The notes under the pieces were generated by a model. It searched no databases, was not told where the DNA came from, and saw only the letters and a list, made by a program, of their open reading frames with translations. The translations under genes and the position numbers were made by a program. From Acetobacterium paludosum (GTDB lineage: Bacteria; Bacillota; Clostridia; Eubacteriales; Eubacteriaceae), in contig NZ_RXYA01000014.1 of the NCBI RefSeq assembly GCF_008086595.1, forward strand, positions 62,001-126,000: a stretch of 64,000 nt of DNA, given 5' to 3'. Shown in pieces: positions 35,571-46,171 of this stretch. How positions within the stretch are numbered: the stretch's first letter is position 1; each line of letters opens with the position of its first letter.

Positions 35571-36176
35571 TTATAGTAAATCCAGCTTTGAATCTTTTTC
35601 TGTAATCAATCTAATTGGCTTACAGGGATTACCATATCCAATATAATTATCTGGAATATCTTTTGTAACAACACTACCTGCTCCAATGACGGCATTATTG
35701 CCAATATTTACGCCACCGCAAATCACCACATTGCAAGCAATCCAAACATTGTTTCCAATGTGGATTTCATCCGCATATTCTGACGTGGATACATGACCAT
35801 CTTGGTATTTCATAGCAAGTCTTTCTTCTGGAATAAGTGGATGCGAGGACGCCATAAGCGATACATTAGGACCAAACATAACATTATCCCCGATGTAAAT
35901 CCTGCCGTCATCTAAAATCGTCGTATTAAAATTCGCAAAGAAATTTTCACCAATATAAGTATGACATCCGTAATTTATCTGTATCGGTCCCTGAAAATAA
36001 TATTTTTCGCCTATTTTTCCAATAAATTCTTTAATTATCGGTAAGCGATTCTCATCATACTCATCAAGTGCATTAAATTTTTGGCAAAGAATATGTGCTT
36101 TGTGCTTAATATCACGCAGTTCCTGAGAACGAGCATCAAACAATTTACCTTGAAATATTTTTTCTTCTTCTGTCAT
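35571..36176 (-). CDS. sugar O-acetyltransferase (maltose/galactoside type)
   Basis: The 201-residue left-handed beta-helix hexapeptide acetyltransferase begins with the Mac domain (GKLFDARSQELRDIKHKAHILCQKFN) and carries YGCHTYIGENFFANFNTTILDD, the catalytic His in ASSHPL and the substrate-side GNNVWIACNVVICGGVNIGNNAVIGAGSVV. It acetylates sugars such as maltose, glucose or galactosides with acetyl-CoA. AGGAGG precedes the ATG. Confidence 0.93.
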   Translation of the reverse strand: MTEEEKIFQGKLFDARSQELRDIKHKAHILCQKFNALDEYDENRLPIIKEFIGKIGEKYYFQGPIQINYGCHTYIGENFFANFNTTILDDGRIYIGDNVMFGPNVSLMASSHPLIPEERLAMKYQDGHVSTSEYADEIHIGNNVWIACNVVICGGVNIGNNAVIGAGSVVTKDIPDNYIGYGNPCKPIRLITEKDSKLDLL

Positions 36177-36206
36177 TCTTTATCCTCCTAAAATAAAATC
36201 ATAAAG

Positions 36207-36886
36207 CTAAATTTTTAAAAAAGCTTGGCAGCCCCTCATCACTTCCTGAGGCCGTCTGACAAACGCCGCAACCGCAAATACCTGCACTCTGCCATCCCCC
36301 GCAAACAAAAATATCTGCTCATCCCGAATCGCCATGCGGTTCTCGTCAAACCGATATTCCTTTGCTTCACCGCTGCTTTCTTTTATCGAAACAGCCGTCA
36401 TCCGCTTTATCTCAACATACAGCCGATATTCCGCTTCTGTTTTAATATATAGCTCCGGCATATCCTCGGCGTTTTCCAATAAAAACTGATTGGTATAGGT
36501 ACTGACAATCGGGCAAAGCTCTTTGGGCCGGATTCGCTTAGGCAGTTCCAGCCATTCTTCAACCGTAAATTTATAGTAAAAGTCTTCTTTGCTTTTCAGG
36601 GTTTCACAGGTGACGACTTCCCCGTAATACCAAATCCCGGACTGCTCTTTGCCAAAAGCGCGCATTGGCTGATACAATGCGATCGTGTGAATGGGCAGCC
36701 GCATATCGGCCACGCTTTTCTTGGGTATCCGGTAAAAGCGATGGGTCAGATTGTCCGCTAACTGCTTAACATTCCGCACCACCCCCACCATCACATCCCG
36801 TTGTGTGAAATCCACCTGCTGCAATTTTATTTCAATGCCGATCGGAAGCACCGCCCTTTCAAAAGCTGATTCTGAAGATTCGTCAT
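36207..36886 (-). CDS. hypothetical protein, probably frameshifted near its start
   Basis: The main frame runs from a GTG at 36851 to 36207 (214 residues) with no recognised domain. A strong ribosome site (TTTGGAGGAACGC) and ATG at 36886 open another frame (MTNLQNQLLKG...), which stops after 19 codons. Adding one G in the GGG run at 36854-36856 joins the two frames to read ..LLKGAVLPIGIEIK. The gene is therefore broken by a one-base deletion, or the read contains a homopolymer error. The protein is rich in basic, aromatic and Arg-Pro motifs (WLELPKRIRPKELCP). I do not recognise its family. Confidence 0.7.
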
Positions 36887-37005
36887 GCGTTCCTCCAAAT
36901 TTATTTCATTTATTGCTTATATTGTAACCATTTTCGGCTGATTAGGTCAATAAATATTCGTTTTTTCTTTATAAAGAAGCAATGCCACAGTTATTCATCA
37001 ACTTT

Positions 37006-37045
37006 AAAAGGCTCTCCCGGACATGTTCGTCCGGGAGAGCCTTTT
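37006..37045. terminator. bidirectional intrinsic terminator
   Basis: A 17-bp perfect stem (37006-37022 with 37029-37045) with a 6-nt loop is flanked by A/T tracts. It lies downstream of the minus-strand secreted-protein gene. Confidence 0.88.
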
Positions 37046-37063
37046 GCTCATGCCTTCATAGTA

Positions 37064-38494
37064 TCAATTTATTAACACCGTGCCGTTAAGATCAACCGTT
37101 AAATATTCCCCTTGTCCCAGGGCCATATGGCCGGATTCGTAGAGCTGATTATCAATCGTCAGAAGCACCCGCTCCACACCATAGTAGTTCCCAAAAGTAT
37201 TGGCAATGCACTGAAGCCTCATTGCTTCCAATTCAGAGCCGGCATTCATTTCCGTCAGGTAGTCATTGCTCAAGTCGATATATACCATGCCATCCTGATT
37301 CAGATACAGACTGTTGATTTTGGTATTTGGTGAAAACACCGTGAAGGGGGCATCCTGTTTATAGACGGCGGCCAACGTGACTCGGGTAATATCGTTGGTG
37401 TGAAAATCAATTTTTTTTACCTGATAATAAATTTTTTCGTCATTAATATTGGGATAGAAGAAGGAAATGGATTGAGTCATCACTGCCCCTTCCTCAATTG
37501 ACTTCAGAGACGAGGTGATTTCTTCGCCATTCTCTCCGATCTTCGAGACCGATTTTACCAGACCAAGATCCTTCACGTAATAATCCAGCTGTTTCTGATT
37601 GGGCTGATCAGCCGATGTGGTCGTCACTTCAAGGGCCTGAAAATTGCCATAAGGTGTGGTTACCGCGGCGGCAACGTTAGTAATGCTTCTAACCCTGGCA
37701 TCCGAGAGCGTCCAGGTCGTTCCGGTTTTAAGCGGCTCCATTAATAAGACATCCTCCTGATTACCTTTATTAAGCATATTTTCGCGGTAATAGGTTTCCG
37801 CTTTCGACAGTGTTTTTACAAGCTTGTGGTCAACCACTTCAATGACATCCACTATTTCTGTTCCCCCATTGTTGATGCGCTGCTGAACCTTAGTTGGGGT
37901 GGCATAGTCAATGAAGACATCATAGGATGCGAATTCATTTCCCTGTCCTTCATAGACAGACTTTGTATTTTCCCTGATTGGAAAATAATCTTCAATTCTA
38001 GGCGTTGCTTCATTCACAAGCCTTATTTCAACAGCTTCCAGACGTAGACTCTGACCCGTCGTTCCGGCTATTTCACCGTCCTTGACCCAGGGCATCCAAC
38101 CGATATTTTGAACATGCGCTCGGTATTCCACCGAATAACCCGGCAGATTTTCAAGGGTTATTTTAACTGCTTCCATCCGCAGGCTTTGCCCCGTGGTTCC
38201 CGCCTCCTGACCGTTACTCACGACGCTTTGCCATCCAACATTTTGAACATGGGCCTCATATTTTATGCTGGCCTCTCCAGGGGCATTGTCAAGATTAAGC
38301 TTAAGTGCTTCCATTCTCAGGGATTGTCCCGTTGTTCCTGCCGTTTCTCCTTCACCCACAAAGGACTGCCAGCCAATGTTTTGAACATGGGCCTGATACG
38401 ATACAGATACCTCACTATTTGCCAAATTTGACGTGGGAACAAAAAAGGCAAACATCATAAAAGTCGTCAATATGTAGACTAAAATTCTTCTCAT
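37064..38494 (-). CDS. secreted protein with three ChW repeats and a GerMN-like domain
   Basis: The 476-residue protein has a signal peptide (RRILVYILTTFMMFAFFVPTSNLA). Three clostridial hydrophobic-with-conserved-W repeats of about 43 residues follow (units like HVQNIGWQS, AGTTGQSLRMEA). A middle domain is rich in YYREN and TTSADQ segments. The C-terminal roughly 130 residues resemble GerMN domains (SISFFYPNINDEKIYYQ, GVERVLLTIDNQLY). ChW repeats bind cell walls or carbohydrates. It is probably exported and kept at the surface. The same ChW units occur at the end of the large protein at 48524-52807. Confidence 0.85.
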   Translation of the reverse strand: MRRILVYILTTFMMFAFFVPTSNLANSEVSVSYQAHVQNIGWQSFVGEGETAGTTGQSLRMEALKLNLDNAPGEASIKYEAHVQNVGWQSVVSNGQEAGTTGQSLRMEAVKITLENLPGYSVEYRAHVQNIGWMPWVKDGEIAGTTGQSLRLEAVEIRLVNEATPRIEDYFPIRENTKSVYEGQGNEFASYDVFIDYATPTKVQQRINNGGTEIVDVIEVVDHKLVKTLSKAETYYRENMLNKGNQEDVLLMEPLKTGTTWTLSDARVRSITNVAAAVTTPYGNFQALEVTTTSADQPNQKQLDYYVKDLGLVKSVSKIGENGEEITSSLKSIEEGAVMTQSISFFYPNINDEKIYYQVKKIDFHTNDITRVTLAAVYKQDAPFTVFSPNTKINSLYLNQDGMVYIDLSNDYLTEMNAGSELEAMRLQCIANTFGNYYGVERVLLTIDNQLYESGHMALGQGEYLTVDLNGTVLIN

Positions 38495-38619
38495 AACGCA
38501 ATCCTCCCTTATTCATTCTTACTTAATCAGTACCCTGAGATTGAATTGCTAAACAAAATAGTTAGTTGATAAATAAATTAAGGGAACGTCACCGTTATCT
38601 TCAAAAAAGAACAAAAAAT

Positions 38620-38661
38620 AAAGGCCTCCCGGTTTGCATCAGCAAACCAGAGAAAGCCTTC
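38620..38661 (-). terminator. terminator of chemoreceptor gene (copy 1)
   Basis: On the minus strand an imperfect stem with AAGGC and GGTTTGC arms is followed by a T-rich run. The same sequence lies after the next chemoreceptor gene. Confidence 0.8.
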
Positions 38662-38676
38662 AATATTTTACCGTGT

Positions 38677-41394
38677 CTAGTATTTATCGCTATCATCATC
38701 TAAATTGATGATGGGCTGGGACGACGATGGGGTTCTTGGTTTCGGCGGTTTGGAAACCACTTCTTTTTTAGAAGAACCTTTTGCTTTTGAATCTTTAATT
38801 TTAAAGGCGTCCACCATTTGTTTCAGCATTTCTGCCTGCCCGGAAAGCTCTTCGCTGGCGGCGGCACTTTCTTCGGCGGTGGCGGAGTTGGTCTGTACCA
38901 CCTGGGATACCTGCTCGATCCCCTGGGTAATCTGAGCGATTTCCGAGGCCTGGTCGTTGGAGGCCTGGGCAATATTACCAACCAGCGTCGTTACTTTTTC
39001 AATCTGGTCGAGGATGTCTCTTAAGCTTTCGGCTGTCTGGTCGGCAATTTTTGTACCCGTTGCCACCTTGTCAATGGAACCTTCGATGAGACCCGTGGTT
39101 TCCTTGGCGGCTTCCGCACTGCGGGCAGCCAGCGAGCGGACTTCTTCCGCCACAACTGCAAAGCCTTTACCGTGCTGTCCAGCCCGAGCGGCTTCCACGG
39201 CGGCATTCAGCGCCAGAATATTGGTTTGGAAGGCAATATCATCAATGACTTTGATGATTTTGGAAATACTCTTGGATGAGTCATTGATTTCCACCATTGC
39301 GGTGACCATTTCACTCATCTGCTCATTGCCTTCAACGGCATGAGATCGCACGGTGTTGGTCAGTTCATTGGCCTGATTGGCATTTGCGGCATTTTTATTC
39401 GTTTCGCTGGCTACCTCTTCAATGGAGGCTGTCAATTCCTCAATGGCGCTGGCCTGTTCGGTGGTACCCTGGGACAACGCCTGCCCACCGTCGGATATTT
39501 GTTGAGCGCCGATTTTCACCTGGTCGGCCGCAATATTAATGTCCGACAAGGTAGTGCTAAGGCTGGTGGTAATCTCATTAAGAGCATTTTTAATGGCCTG
39601 GAAGTCGCCAAGATAGTCAGTAGTAATCTCCTGATTAAAGTTCCCCTGACCCATTTGTTCGAGCGAATTCGTGATTTCATCCACATAATGTTTCAGAAAT
39701 GCGATGGTGTTGTTTAAAGCATTTTTTATCTGGGCATGATCGCCTTGGTAGTTACCGACCATCGCCGTGCTGAGATTCCCGGTTGAAAGTTCATTCAGCG
39801 TGTCACTTGCTTCAAGTAAAGGTTGGATAACGGCATCCAGTGTTTGATTGAAGCCTCCGATGACTTTGGCGAATTCACCCTGGAATTTACTGACATCACC
39901 ACGGTTGCTAAGATCACCTTCCACAGCAATATTAGCCATAACTTCGGTTTCTTTGACAAGACTTTTTATGTTCTCAATCATTCTCACTAAGCTCGGGATC
40001 AACGTGTCGTTGTCACTTCTCCTGCCGATTTGTTTTAAGGCATCCAGATCAGTCATATCCCCATCGGCGATATGGGTTGAAATAGCAACAACTCGGTCGA
40101 GACGCGCATGAACCGCATTGATTGCCAGCGCGATTTCTCCGTAGATGCCGGAATAAGTGGCTTCAATTGTTTCAGAATAATCATTCAGACTCATTTTGCC
40201 GAGAATACGGTTTCCTTCGGTTAATGCTCCCAATCCATCAATGCAGGCATTGATGCTGTTCTTCAAGGTATCAAAATCGCCATAGTACGTTTCTGTAATT
40301 TTAGCTGGAATTTTTCCCTGTCCTATCTTTTCCACATAATCTGCCGCCACATGCAGTGGACCAACCACGGCATCCAGCGTGTCATTGACGCCCTGAACGA
40401 TTTCTTTATAGCCGCCATTAAAAGCATCGATGTTTCCTCTTTTGTCCAGATGGCCTGCCACGGCTGCCTTAGACAGCATGTTAGCATCGGCAACCAGAGC
40501 CCGAATGGTTTCGATGGTCTTTTTAAGCGCTGGTGTAATTTCATCCTGGTCATCCCTGACTTTAATATTGGCCGAGACATCCCCCTGGGAGATCTGGTTC
40601 ATGGTACCGATCACCACTTTTTGAAGGTCGTCAGCTAAACCGTCCATGGCCATAGCCATTTCCCCAATTTCGTCGTGGGTATCTATGTTTAATCGTTCGC
40701 TCAAATGACCCTTACGCATTTCTTTAATCATGTATTCCGCTTTTTTAATTGTCTGGCTGACGATCTGAGCGATATAGATTCCTGAACCGATCAAAACAAT
40801 TAGAAGCACAATTGAAATGGCAATAAATATTTGTAAAGTTGCAGCTACTAAAGCATCAAATTGATTATCACCATTTGCTGATTCCTGCGTGATTGAATCA
40901 CTTACTTTAGTCATTTGATCCTGATATTGATTCCTCAGCGAATCCATTTGAGTATCTAATTGTGTGATTGCTGTTGTATCTCCAGTTGCTTTTATTATCG
41001 GAAGTGCTTGATTTTCAAAGATAGCAATATATGCATTCATAGCATTTTCAGCAGCATTTATTGAATTTTTTTCATCTTCAGTATCGGCAACATTTTTAAC
41101 AAACTGCAGTGAATTTAATTCCTTCTGCTTCGCGTCATCCCATGCTTTTTGGTTTTCTGCGAAATTACGATTGACGACTACATCGGCATATATTGTATTT
41201 AATCGATCTAAAGATGACATTGCATCTTTTGCAGTCACAGCGTTTGCACTTAATATATTTCCAGAATTTTGTAATTGACCCAGTCTGTTCATACTTGAAT
41301 AGCTAATAAAAAACAGTATCGCTACCGCAATCACAGCTATTCCGATAATCGAAAGTATTTTTGTTCGAATTTTAAAGTTGTAAAACCATCTCAT
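38677..41394 (-). CDS. methyl-accepting chemotaxis protein with stacked HAMP modules
   Basis: The 905-residue receptor has membrane helix 1 at about 12-32 and an extracytoplasmic helical sensor of about 160 residues ([18 protein letters not shown]..). A second membrane helix ([25 protein letters not shown]) is followed by HAMP, repeated HAMP-like modules and the signalling hairpin with an intact tip. From about residue 220 onward it is close to the receptors at 6674 and 41751, while the sensor is distinct, which suggests duplication with sensor replacement. The tail is [16 protein letters not shown] lies before the ATG. Confidence 0.95.
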   Translation of the reverse strand: MRWFYNFKIRTKILSIIGIAVIAVAILFFISYSSMNRLGQLQNSGNILSANAVTAKDAMSSLDRLNTIYADVVVNRNFAENQKAWDDAKQKELNSLQFVKNVADTEDEKNSINAAENAMNAYIAIFENQALPIIKATGDTTAITQLDTQMDSLRNQYQDQMTKVSDSITQESANGDNQFDALVAATLQIFIAISIVLLIVLIGSGIYIAQIVSQTIKKAEYMIKEMRKGHLSERLNIDTHDEIGEMAMAMDGLADDLQKVVIGTMNQISQGDVSANIKVRDDQDEITPALKKTIETIRALVADANMLSKAAVAGHLDKRGNIDAFNGGYKEIVQGVNDTLDAVVGPLHVAADYVEKIGQGKIPAKITETYYGDFDTLKNSINACIDGLGALTEGNRILGKMSLNDYSETIEATYSGIYGEIALAINAVHARLDRVVAISTHIADGDMTDLDALKQIGRRSDNDTLIPSLVRMIENIKSLVKETEVMANIAVEGDLSNRGDVSKFQGEFAKVIGGFNQTLDAVIQPLLEASDTLNELSTGNLSTAMVGNYQGDHAQIKNALNNTIAFLKHYVDEITNSLEQMGQGNFNQEITTDYLGDFQAIKNALNEITTSLSTTLSDINIAADQVKIGAQQISDGGQALSQGTTEQASAIEELTASIEEVASETNKNAANANQANELTNTVRSHAVEGNEQMSEMVTAMVEINDSSKSISKIIKVIDDIAFQTNILALNAAVEAARAGQHGKGFAVVAEEVRSLAARSAEAAKETTGLIEGSIDKVATGTKIADQTAESLRDILDQIEKVTTLVGNIAQASNDQASEIAQITQGIEQVSQVVQTNSATAEESAAASEELSGQAEMLKQMVDAFKIKDSKAKGSSKKEVVSKPPKPRTPSSSQPIINLDDDSDKY

Positions 41395-41630
41395 CGTGTT
41401 GCCCTCCTAATGGCATAAAATATTTTCGTAGCTATCAGATAATAACGCTATCTGTTCAAACAACAGTTTGCCTTCATTGTTGCTTTATTAGGATAGCACA
41501 TTTATCAGATAATTAATAGTTAAGATCTTATTATATTTGTTTTATTTTTCTATATTGAGTTGAATTAAACTATTCGCAAATTTGAGACCAATCAACTTTG
41601 CCATAAGAAGTAAAAAAGGAGGCCTTGCTA

Positions 41631-41672
41631 TGATGCTATTTCGCTGTAACAGCGAAATAGCATCAAGTTTTT
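41631..41672. terminator. second hairpin downstream of chemoreceptor gene
   Basis: A 14-bp perfect stem (GATGCTATTTCGCT with its complement at 41651-41664) is followed by a run of T on the plus strand. It may be a tandem terminator or block plus-strand transcription. Confidence 0.6.
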
Positions 41673-41693
41673 TACCGAAAAGAACAAAAAAAT

Positions 41694-41737
41694 GAAGGCC
41701 TCCCGGTTTGCATCAGCAAACCAGAGAAAACCTTCAA
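41694..41737 (-). terminator. terminator of chemoreceptor gene (copy 2)
   Basis: It is nearly identical to 38620-38661, so the duplication that made the two receptors included the terminator. Confidence 0.8.
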
Positions 41738-41750
41738 TATTTTACCGGAT

Positions 41751-44615
41751 CTAGTATTTGTCGCTGTCATCATCTAAATTGATGATGGGTTGTGACGGGG
41801 ATGGGGTTCTTGTTTTTGGCGGTTTGGAAACCGCTGGTTTTGTTTGGTAACTTTTTGTGTTTGCGTTTTTAATTTTAAAGGCATCCACCATTTGTTTCAG
41901 CATTTCCGCCTGGCCGGAAAGCTCTTCGCTGGCGGCGGCGCTTTCTTCGGCAGTAGCGGAGTTGGTCTGCACCACCTGAGATACCTGCTCGATCCCCTGG
42001 GTGATCTGAGCGATTTCCGAGGCCTGGTCGTTGGAGGCCTGGGCAATATTCCCAACCAGCGTCGTTACTTTTTCAATCTGGTCGAGGATATCTCTTAAGC
42101 TTTCCGCTGTCTGGTCGGCAATTTTTGTACCCGCTGCAACTTTTTCAATTGAGCCTTCAATGAGGCCGGTGGTTTCCTTGGCGGCTTCCGCACTGCGGGC
42201 GGCCAGCGAGCGGACTTCTTCGGCCACAACCGCAAAGCCTTTACCGTGCTGTCCAGCCCGAGCGGCTTCCACAGCGGCATTCAGCGCCAGAATATTGGTT
42301 TGGAAGGCAATATCGTCGATCACTTTGATGATTTTGGAAATACTCTTGGATGAGTCATTGATTTCCACCATCGCGGTGACCATTTCACTCATCTGTTCAT
42401 TGCCCTCAACGGCATGGGATCGCACGGTGTTGGTCAGTTCATTGGCCTGATTGGCATTGGCGGCATTTTTCTTGGTTTCGCCGGCAACCTCTTCAATCGA
42501 GGCGGTCAATTCTTCAATGGAGCTGGCCTGTTCGGTAGTACCCTGGGACAACGCCTGCCCACCATCAGAAATCTGCTGGGCCCCGATTTCAACCTGACCG
42601 GCGGCAATGTTAATATCCGACATGGTGGTGCTGAGGTTGGTGGTGATTTCATTCAGGGCTGTTTTAATGGCCTCGAAGTCGCCCAGATAGTCTTGGGTGA
42701 TATTCTGATCCAGGTTGCCCCGGCCGATTTCTTCCAGGGTTCGGGTGATTTCATCCACATAGCTTTTGAGGAAGTCCACAGTTTGGTTCATAGCGTCCTT
42801 AATGACCGTGTAATCACCCTGATAATTGCCGACCATTCCGGTGTTCAAATTTCCCCGGGCCAGTTCGTTCAAGGTGGCTGAGGCTTCCTGAACCGGTGCA
42901 ACTACGGCATCCAGGGTGGCATTGACCCCGTCAACAATCCGGGCAAACTCGCCCTGATGTTTGCCGGCATCCGCCCGGGTATCGAGTTTGCCGTCAATTC
43001 CGGCCTGAGCCAGCATGGTGGCATCATTAATCAAATTGCCAATGGCGCTTTTTACTTCGGCCAAACTATTGCCAATTTCGTTAAATTGAGCACTGACTTC
43101 AGTTGTGTATTCATCGGCTTGACCGATATTCATATCAAAAGCAACATCCCCCTGGGAAAGAAGAATCAGGTTGTTTTCCAATCGTATCACTTCATTTTTC
43201 GTATAGTCGCTGACCCGAATCATTGATGTCAGATCGGTGACGACTTCCACGAAGCCGACATTTTCGCCTTTGGTATTCTTGAGGTAGGCGGTGTCCTGCT
43301 TATTGCTTTTGCCACACCATTCAAAATAGCTGTCGGCTAATCCCTGATCAACCAGTCGTCTAATCCCACAGCCTTCGGTTCGGCAGATATCTGCTCCGGC
43401 ATTGTAGCAGTCCATGCCACGGGCGGAATCCCGATCTTTAATGACATTGCCGGCGATCATATTGTCTTCAAATGGTTTATTCATAAAGGTCCATTTCATG
43501 TTATTATCCGTGACATGAATGGGGAATGGCACCGCATCGATAATCGCTTCGTACCAGACCATTTTATCCACCACTGTATCCAGAGTGGCATTGACCCCTT
43601 CAACAATTTCTTTGAACCCGCCATTAAAGGCATCAGTATTGCCCCGGGTATCCCATTTACCTTCTACCGCCGCCTTAGACAGCATAGTGGCTTCAGCAAT
43701 CAGACTGCGAATGGTTTCGATGGTCTTTTTAAGCGCCGGCGCAATCTCATCCTGGTTATCTCGGACTTCAATATTGGCCGAGACATCCCCCTGGGAGATC
43801 TGATTCATGGTACCGATCACCACGTTTTGAAGGTCATCAGCCAATCCGTCCATGGCAATGGCCATTTCCCCAATTTCGTCCCGGGTATCCATGTTTAAGC
43901 GTTCTCCAAAATGACCCAGGCGCATTTCTTTGATCATATTTGCTGCTTTTTTCAGCGGCCGGTTGATCGCGATACTCAGGAGCAGACCCAGGGCAATTGC
44001 AAAGATAATCCCCACCGCCATAATCATCGTCATGGTGGTGATCACGCCGTTTGCCAGGACGGTATTGGCGTCAGCCTTTTCTTTGGCATCATCGACTTTC
44101 ATAGCAACAATTTTGGAAATCGCCGCCAGTTCCGCACGGGCACCAATTCCGGCTGCCCCATTCTCAGCTAAGAGCGCAGTGGCCTCAGCATCCTGGTTCT
44201 GGGTGGCCAGCGTCATCACCGCCTCAAGTTGAGGTACATAGACCTTGCGAGAATCAACAAAGCCCTGAAAGGCTGTTTTCATATCATCTGAGTTAATTGT
44301 TTTCTCAAATTCAGTGACATCAGTATCAATCTTTGCTCTTTCCTCGGCAATTTTATCGCCAAAGGCTTTAATACTCTGGGGATCGTTTGCAGCGATCATG
44401 TCCCGGGCATCTACGCTTATGTTTTGAAAGGCTGTTGAGATATCGCCAATCTGTGCAATTGGAACGGTATTGTTTTGAAAAAGTTCCATGCCGGAGTTTT
44501 CCAAATTTTTAATGTTTGTTATCCCCACATAACCCACAATACCGATCGCCAGTGCCACCAGAATAAATCCGGTTAACAGCTTTGCCGTAATTTTCATGTT
44601 ATAAAACCATTTCAT
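41751..44615 (-). CDS. methyl-accepting chemotaxis protein with internal Cys-rich PAS-like domain
   Basis: The 954-residue receptor has membrane helix 1 (about 9-30), a four-helix-bundle-type sensor, membrane helix 2 (about 192-214) and HAMP. At about residues 355-470 it has a PAS-like insert ([20 protein letters not shown]..) with four Cys at 403, 411, 416 and 434. More HAMP-like modules and the signalling hairpin follow. The insert may hold a metal, heme or Fe-S centre, so the receptor could sense redox state or a metal in the cytoplasm while the outer domain sees another signal. The tail is [10 protein letters not shown], as in its neighbour. Confidence 0.93.
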   Translation of the reverse strand: MKWFYNMKITAKLLTGFILVALAIGIVGYVGITNIKNLENSGMELFQNNTVPIAQIGDISTAFQNISVDARDMIAANDPQSIKAFGDKIAEERAKIDTDVTEFEKTINSDDMKTAFQGFVDSRKVYVPQLEAVMTLATQNQDAEATALLAENGAAGIGARAELAAISKIVAMKVDDAKEKADANTVLANGVITTMTMIMAVGIIFAIALGLLLSIAINRPLKKAANMIKEMRLGHFGERLNMDTRDEIGEMAIAMDGLADDLQNVVIGTMNQISQGDVSANIEVRDNQDEIAPALKKTIETIRSLIAEATMLSKAAVEGKWDTRGNTDAFNGGFKEIVEGVNATLDTVVDKMVWYEAIIDAVPFPIHVTDNNMKWTFMNKPFEDNMIAGNVIKDRDSARGMDCYNAGADICRTEGCGIRRLVDQGLADSYFEWCGKSNKQDTAYLKNTKGENVGFVEVVTDLTSMIRVSDYTKNEVIRLENNLILLSQGDVAFDMNIGQADEYTTEVSAQFNEIGNSLAEVKSAIGNLINDATMLAQAGIDGKLDTRADAGKHQGEFARIVDGVNATLDAVVAPVQEASATLNELARGNLNTGMVGNYQGDYTVIKDAMNQTVDFLKSYVDEITRTLEEIGRGNLDQNITQDYLGDFEAIKTALNEITTNLSTTMSDINIAAGQVEIGAQQISDGGQALSQGTTEQASSIEELTASIEEVAGETKKNAANANQANELTNTVRSHAVEGNEQMSEMVTAMVEINDSSKSISKIIKVIDDIAFQTNILALNAAVEAARAGQHGKGFAVVAEEVRSLAARSAEAAKETTGLIEGSIEKVAAGTKIADQTAESLRDILDQIEKVTTLVGNIAQASNDQASEIAQITQGIEQVSQVVQTNSATAEESAAASEELSGQAEMLKQMVDAFKIKNANTKSYQTKPAVSKPPKTRTPSPSQPIINLDDDSDKY

Positions 44616-44657
44616 TCCTAAAACCTCCTGCTATCATTTTCTTTTTCTCGTTTTCCA

Positions 44658-44688
44658 TTTCTTTTTCTTTTTCTTTTTCTTTTTCTTG
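44658..44688. repeat. CTTTTT hexamer tract in chemoreceptor 5' leader
   Basis: Five tandem hexamers (CTTTTT on plus, AAAAAG on minus) lie 45-75 bp before the chemoreceptor start codon. They could vary in copy number by slippage. Confidence 0.7.
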
Positions 44689-44908
44689 TTCTCTGCGTCT
44701 TTTTTCTGAGGGCTCTCCTTTTTTTATTAATAAATTATAATGATAAAGCGGTTGTTCCATTCCTTCGAAACAATCGCTTTAAGTTATCCGTCTGATATTC
44801 GTATATTAGATTATATGTTTTATTTAATCTGAAAGCAAGACATTATTTTCTCTGTTTCCAGTAAATTTCGCTTTCCCCATTCGGCAGCCGCAGTTAGTAC
44901 TTCAATTA

Positions 44909-45892
44909 TTAAAACATTTCCCTGGTGAGTTGGTCGATCACGTCACTGGTTGCTTCATAAACACCCGGGAATGAGCTGATATTCAACCCCTGGCTGAGAT
45001 TGGGAATGAAGTATAATTTACCGCATTCTTCACAGGCTTTTTTAGCATCTTCATAAATTTTTTCTCGGGTCCAGCCGGGGAAATCGACTCGGCCGCTGTC
45101 AATATCGCCCATAAAGGTGATTTTTCCACCATATTTCTTGATGAGTTCCGGCACCTTGTTGGTTGTCATCACCCCCTGCCAGATATCGATACCCATTTCA
45201 ATCATTTCTGGAACGAGGGTTGCGGCATAGGAGTCACTGTGATGAACGATCACTTCAACACCATTGGCTTTCCAATAGCCGTAGACTTTCTTGTAAGCGG
45301 GTAGAATAAACTCATCAAACATTGCCGGTGAAATAAATGTAGAAATCTGGCTGCCCCAGTCATCATGATGGAATAAGGCATCGGGATGAATATGCTTAAT
45401 GCATTCTTTTGCATAAGCCAGCTCATACTCAACAACGTAAGCAATCAGTTCCTTCATGGCTTCCGATTCTTCATAGAGTGCCATCAAGGCGTCCTCCATG
45501 CTCATGAGATGATGGGTCATTTCAAAAATACCGGGGGCACAAAATGCCGTTACAAATTTATCCTTACGATCGACAGCATTCGCATGTGCTTCCGCCGCCG
45601 CCCATTCTTCATCGGTATAAAAAACAGAGGGCGCCTTCACGCTTTCTTTCCACTTGGTAATATCTTTTACTACTTTGTGTTCGTCATCATGCATCGGAAA
45701 TGAGCCGATTTGATCTGCCGGCCAATCAAACGTGATGCCCCATTTATTTTTGACTCTTGTGCCTGGTTCCGGCGCCAGGGGAAGATCCATCGGGGCTTCT
45801 AAAATCAGCTCCATAAATTCATACTGATTGACAAAGCGATCGGGATGGCCGCCTTTCATCACTTCCATTAAATTCTGTCTTTTTGTCAACAT
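44909..45892 (-). CDS. UroD-family methyltransferase (MtaA/methyltransferase I-like)
   Basis: The 327-residue protein belongs to the uroporphyrinogen-decarboxylase superfamily but lacks the decarboxylase N-terminal motif. It has FCAPGIFEMTHHLMSMED, HPDALFHHDDWGSQISTFISP, VIVHHSDSYAATLVPEMIEMG and FMGDIDSGRVDFPG. In acetogens such proteins act as Zn-dependent methyltransferases that demethylate methoxyaromatics, glycine betaine or other donors to a corrinoid protein. No intact corrinoid-protein gene is adjacent; only a degenerate relic lies just upstream. The substrate is unknown. GGAGG precedes the ATG. Confidence 0.85.
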   Translation of the reverse strand: MLTKRQNLMEVMKGGHPDRFVNQYEFMELILEAPMDLPLAPEPGTRVKNKWGITFDWPADQIGSFPMHDDEHKVVKDITKWKESVKAPSVFYTDEEWAAAEAHANAVDRKDKFVTAFCAPGIFEMTHHLMSMEDALMALYEESEAMKELIAYVVEYELAYAKECIKHIHPDALFHHDDWGSQISTFISPAMFDEFILPAYKKVYGYWKANGVEVIVHHSDSYAATLVPEMIEMGIDIWQGVMTTNKVPELIKKYGGKITFMGDIDSGRVDFPGWTREKIYEDAKKACEECGKLYFIPNLSQGLNISSFPGVYEATSDVIDQLTREMF

Positions 45893-45932
45893 TGTAATAC
45901 CTCCTAGTATTTGAAAATCTTATTTTTAGCTG

Positions 45933-46085
45933 TTAAGCATTTACTAATTCTTTAGCCTTTACAGCCGCACTGCCGACATGGTCGTGGTCAGCAAAACCTG
46001 AACCAGACTACCAGTTTTACCGGGCAACGCAAACCAAATATAATCGCCTTGTTCTTTTGCTAGTTCTTCTATAATTCTTTCAAAT
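45933..46085 (-). pseudogene. relic of a gene upstream of the UroD methyltransferase
   Basis: Reading the minus strand, a coding-like stretch (RIIEELAKEQGDYIWFALPG) continues after a one-frame shift into GSGFADHDHVGSAAVKAKE and stops at 45933. No start or ribosome site remains. The terminal piece faintly resembles the last helix of corrinoid-binding proteins, which would fit its place before a methyltransferase, but this is a weak call. Confidence 0.45.
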
Positions 46086-46171
46086 TAATATACCCGCAAA
46101 ATTAAATTCAAAACATTTGTGATAATATTCTAAAATAAAAATAAGGTTTCTGATGAATACCGCCTGGTATT

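Noticed and set aside
41630-41695. 21-codon frame behind a GGAGG sequence downstream of a chemoreceptor
   Set aside because: The codons coincide with a perfect terminator-like hairpin, so the ribosome-site resemblance is probably chance.
45960-46060. Possible c-di-GMP (GEMM) riboswitch because of a GGCAACGCAAACC-like stretch
   Set aside because: The order of conserved segments does not fit, and the minus strand reads as a decayed coding sequence instead.
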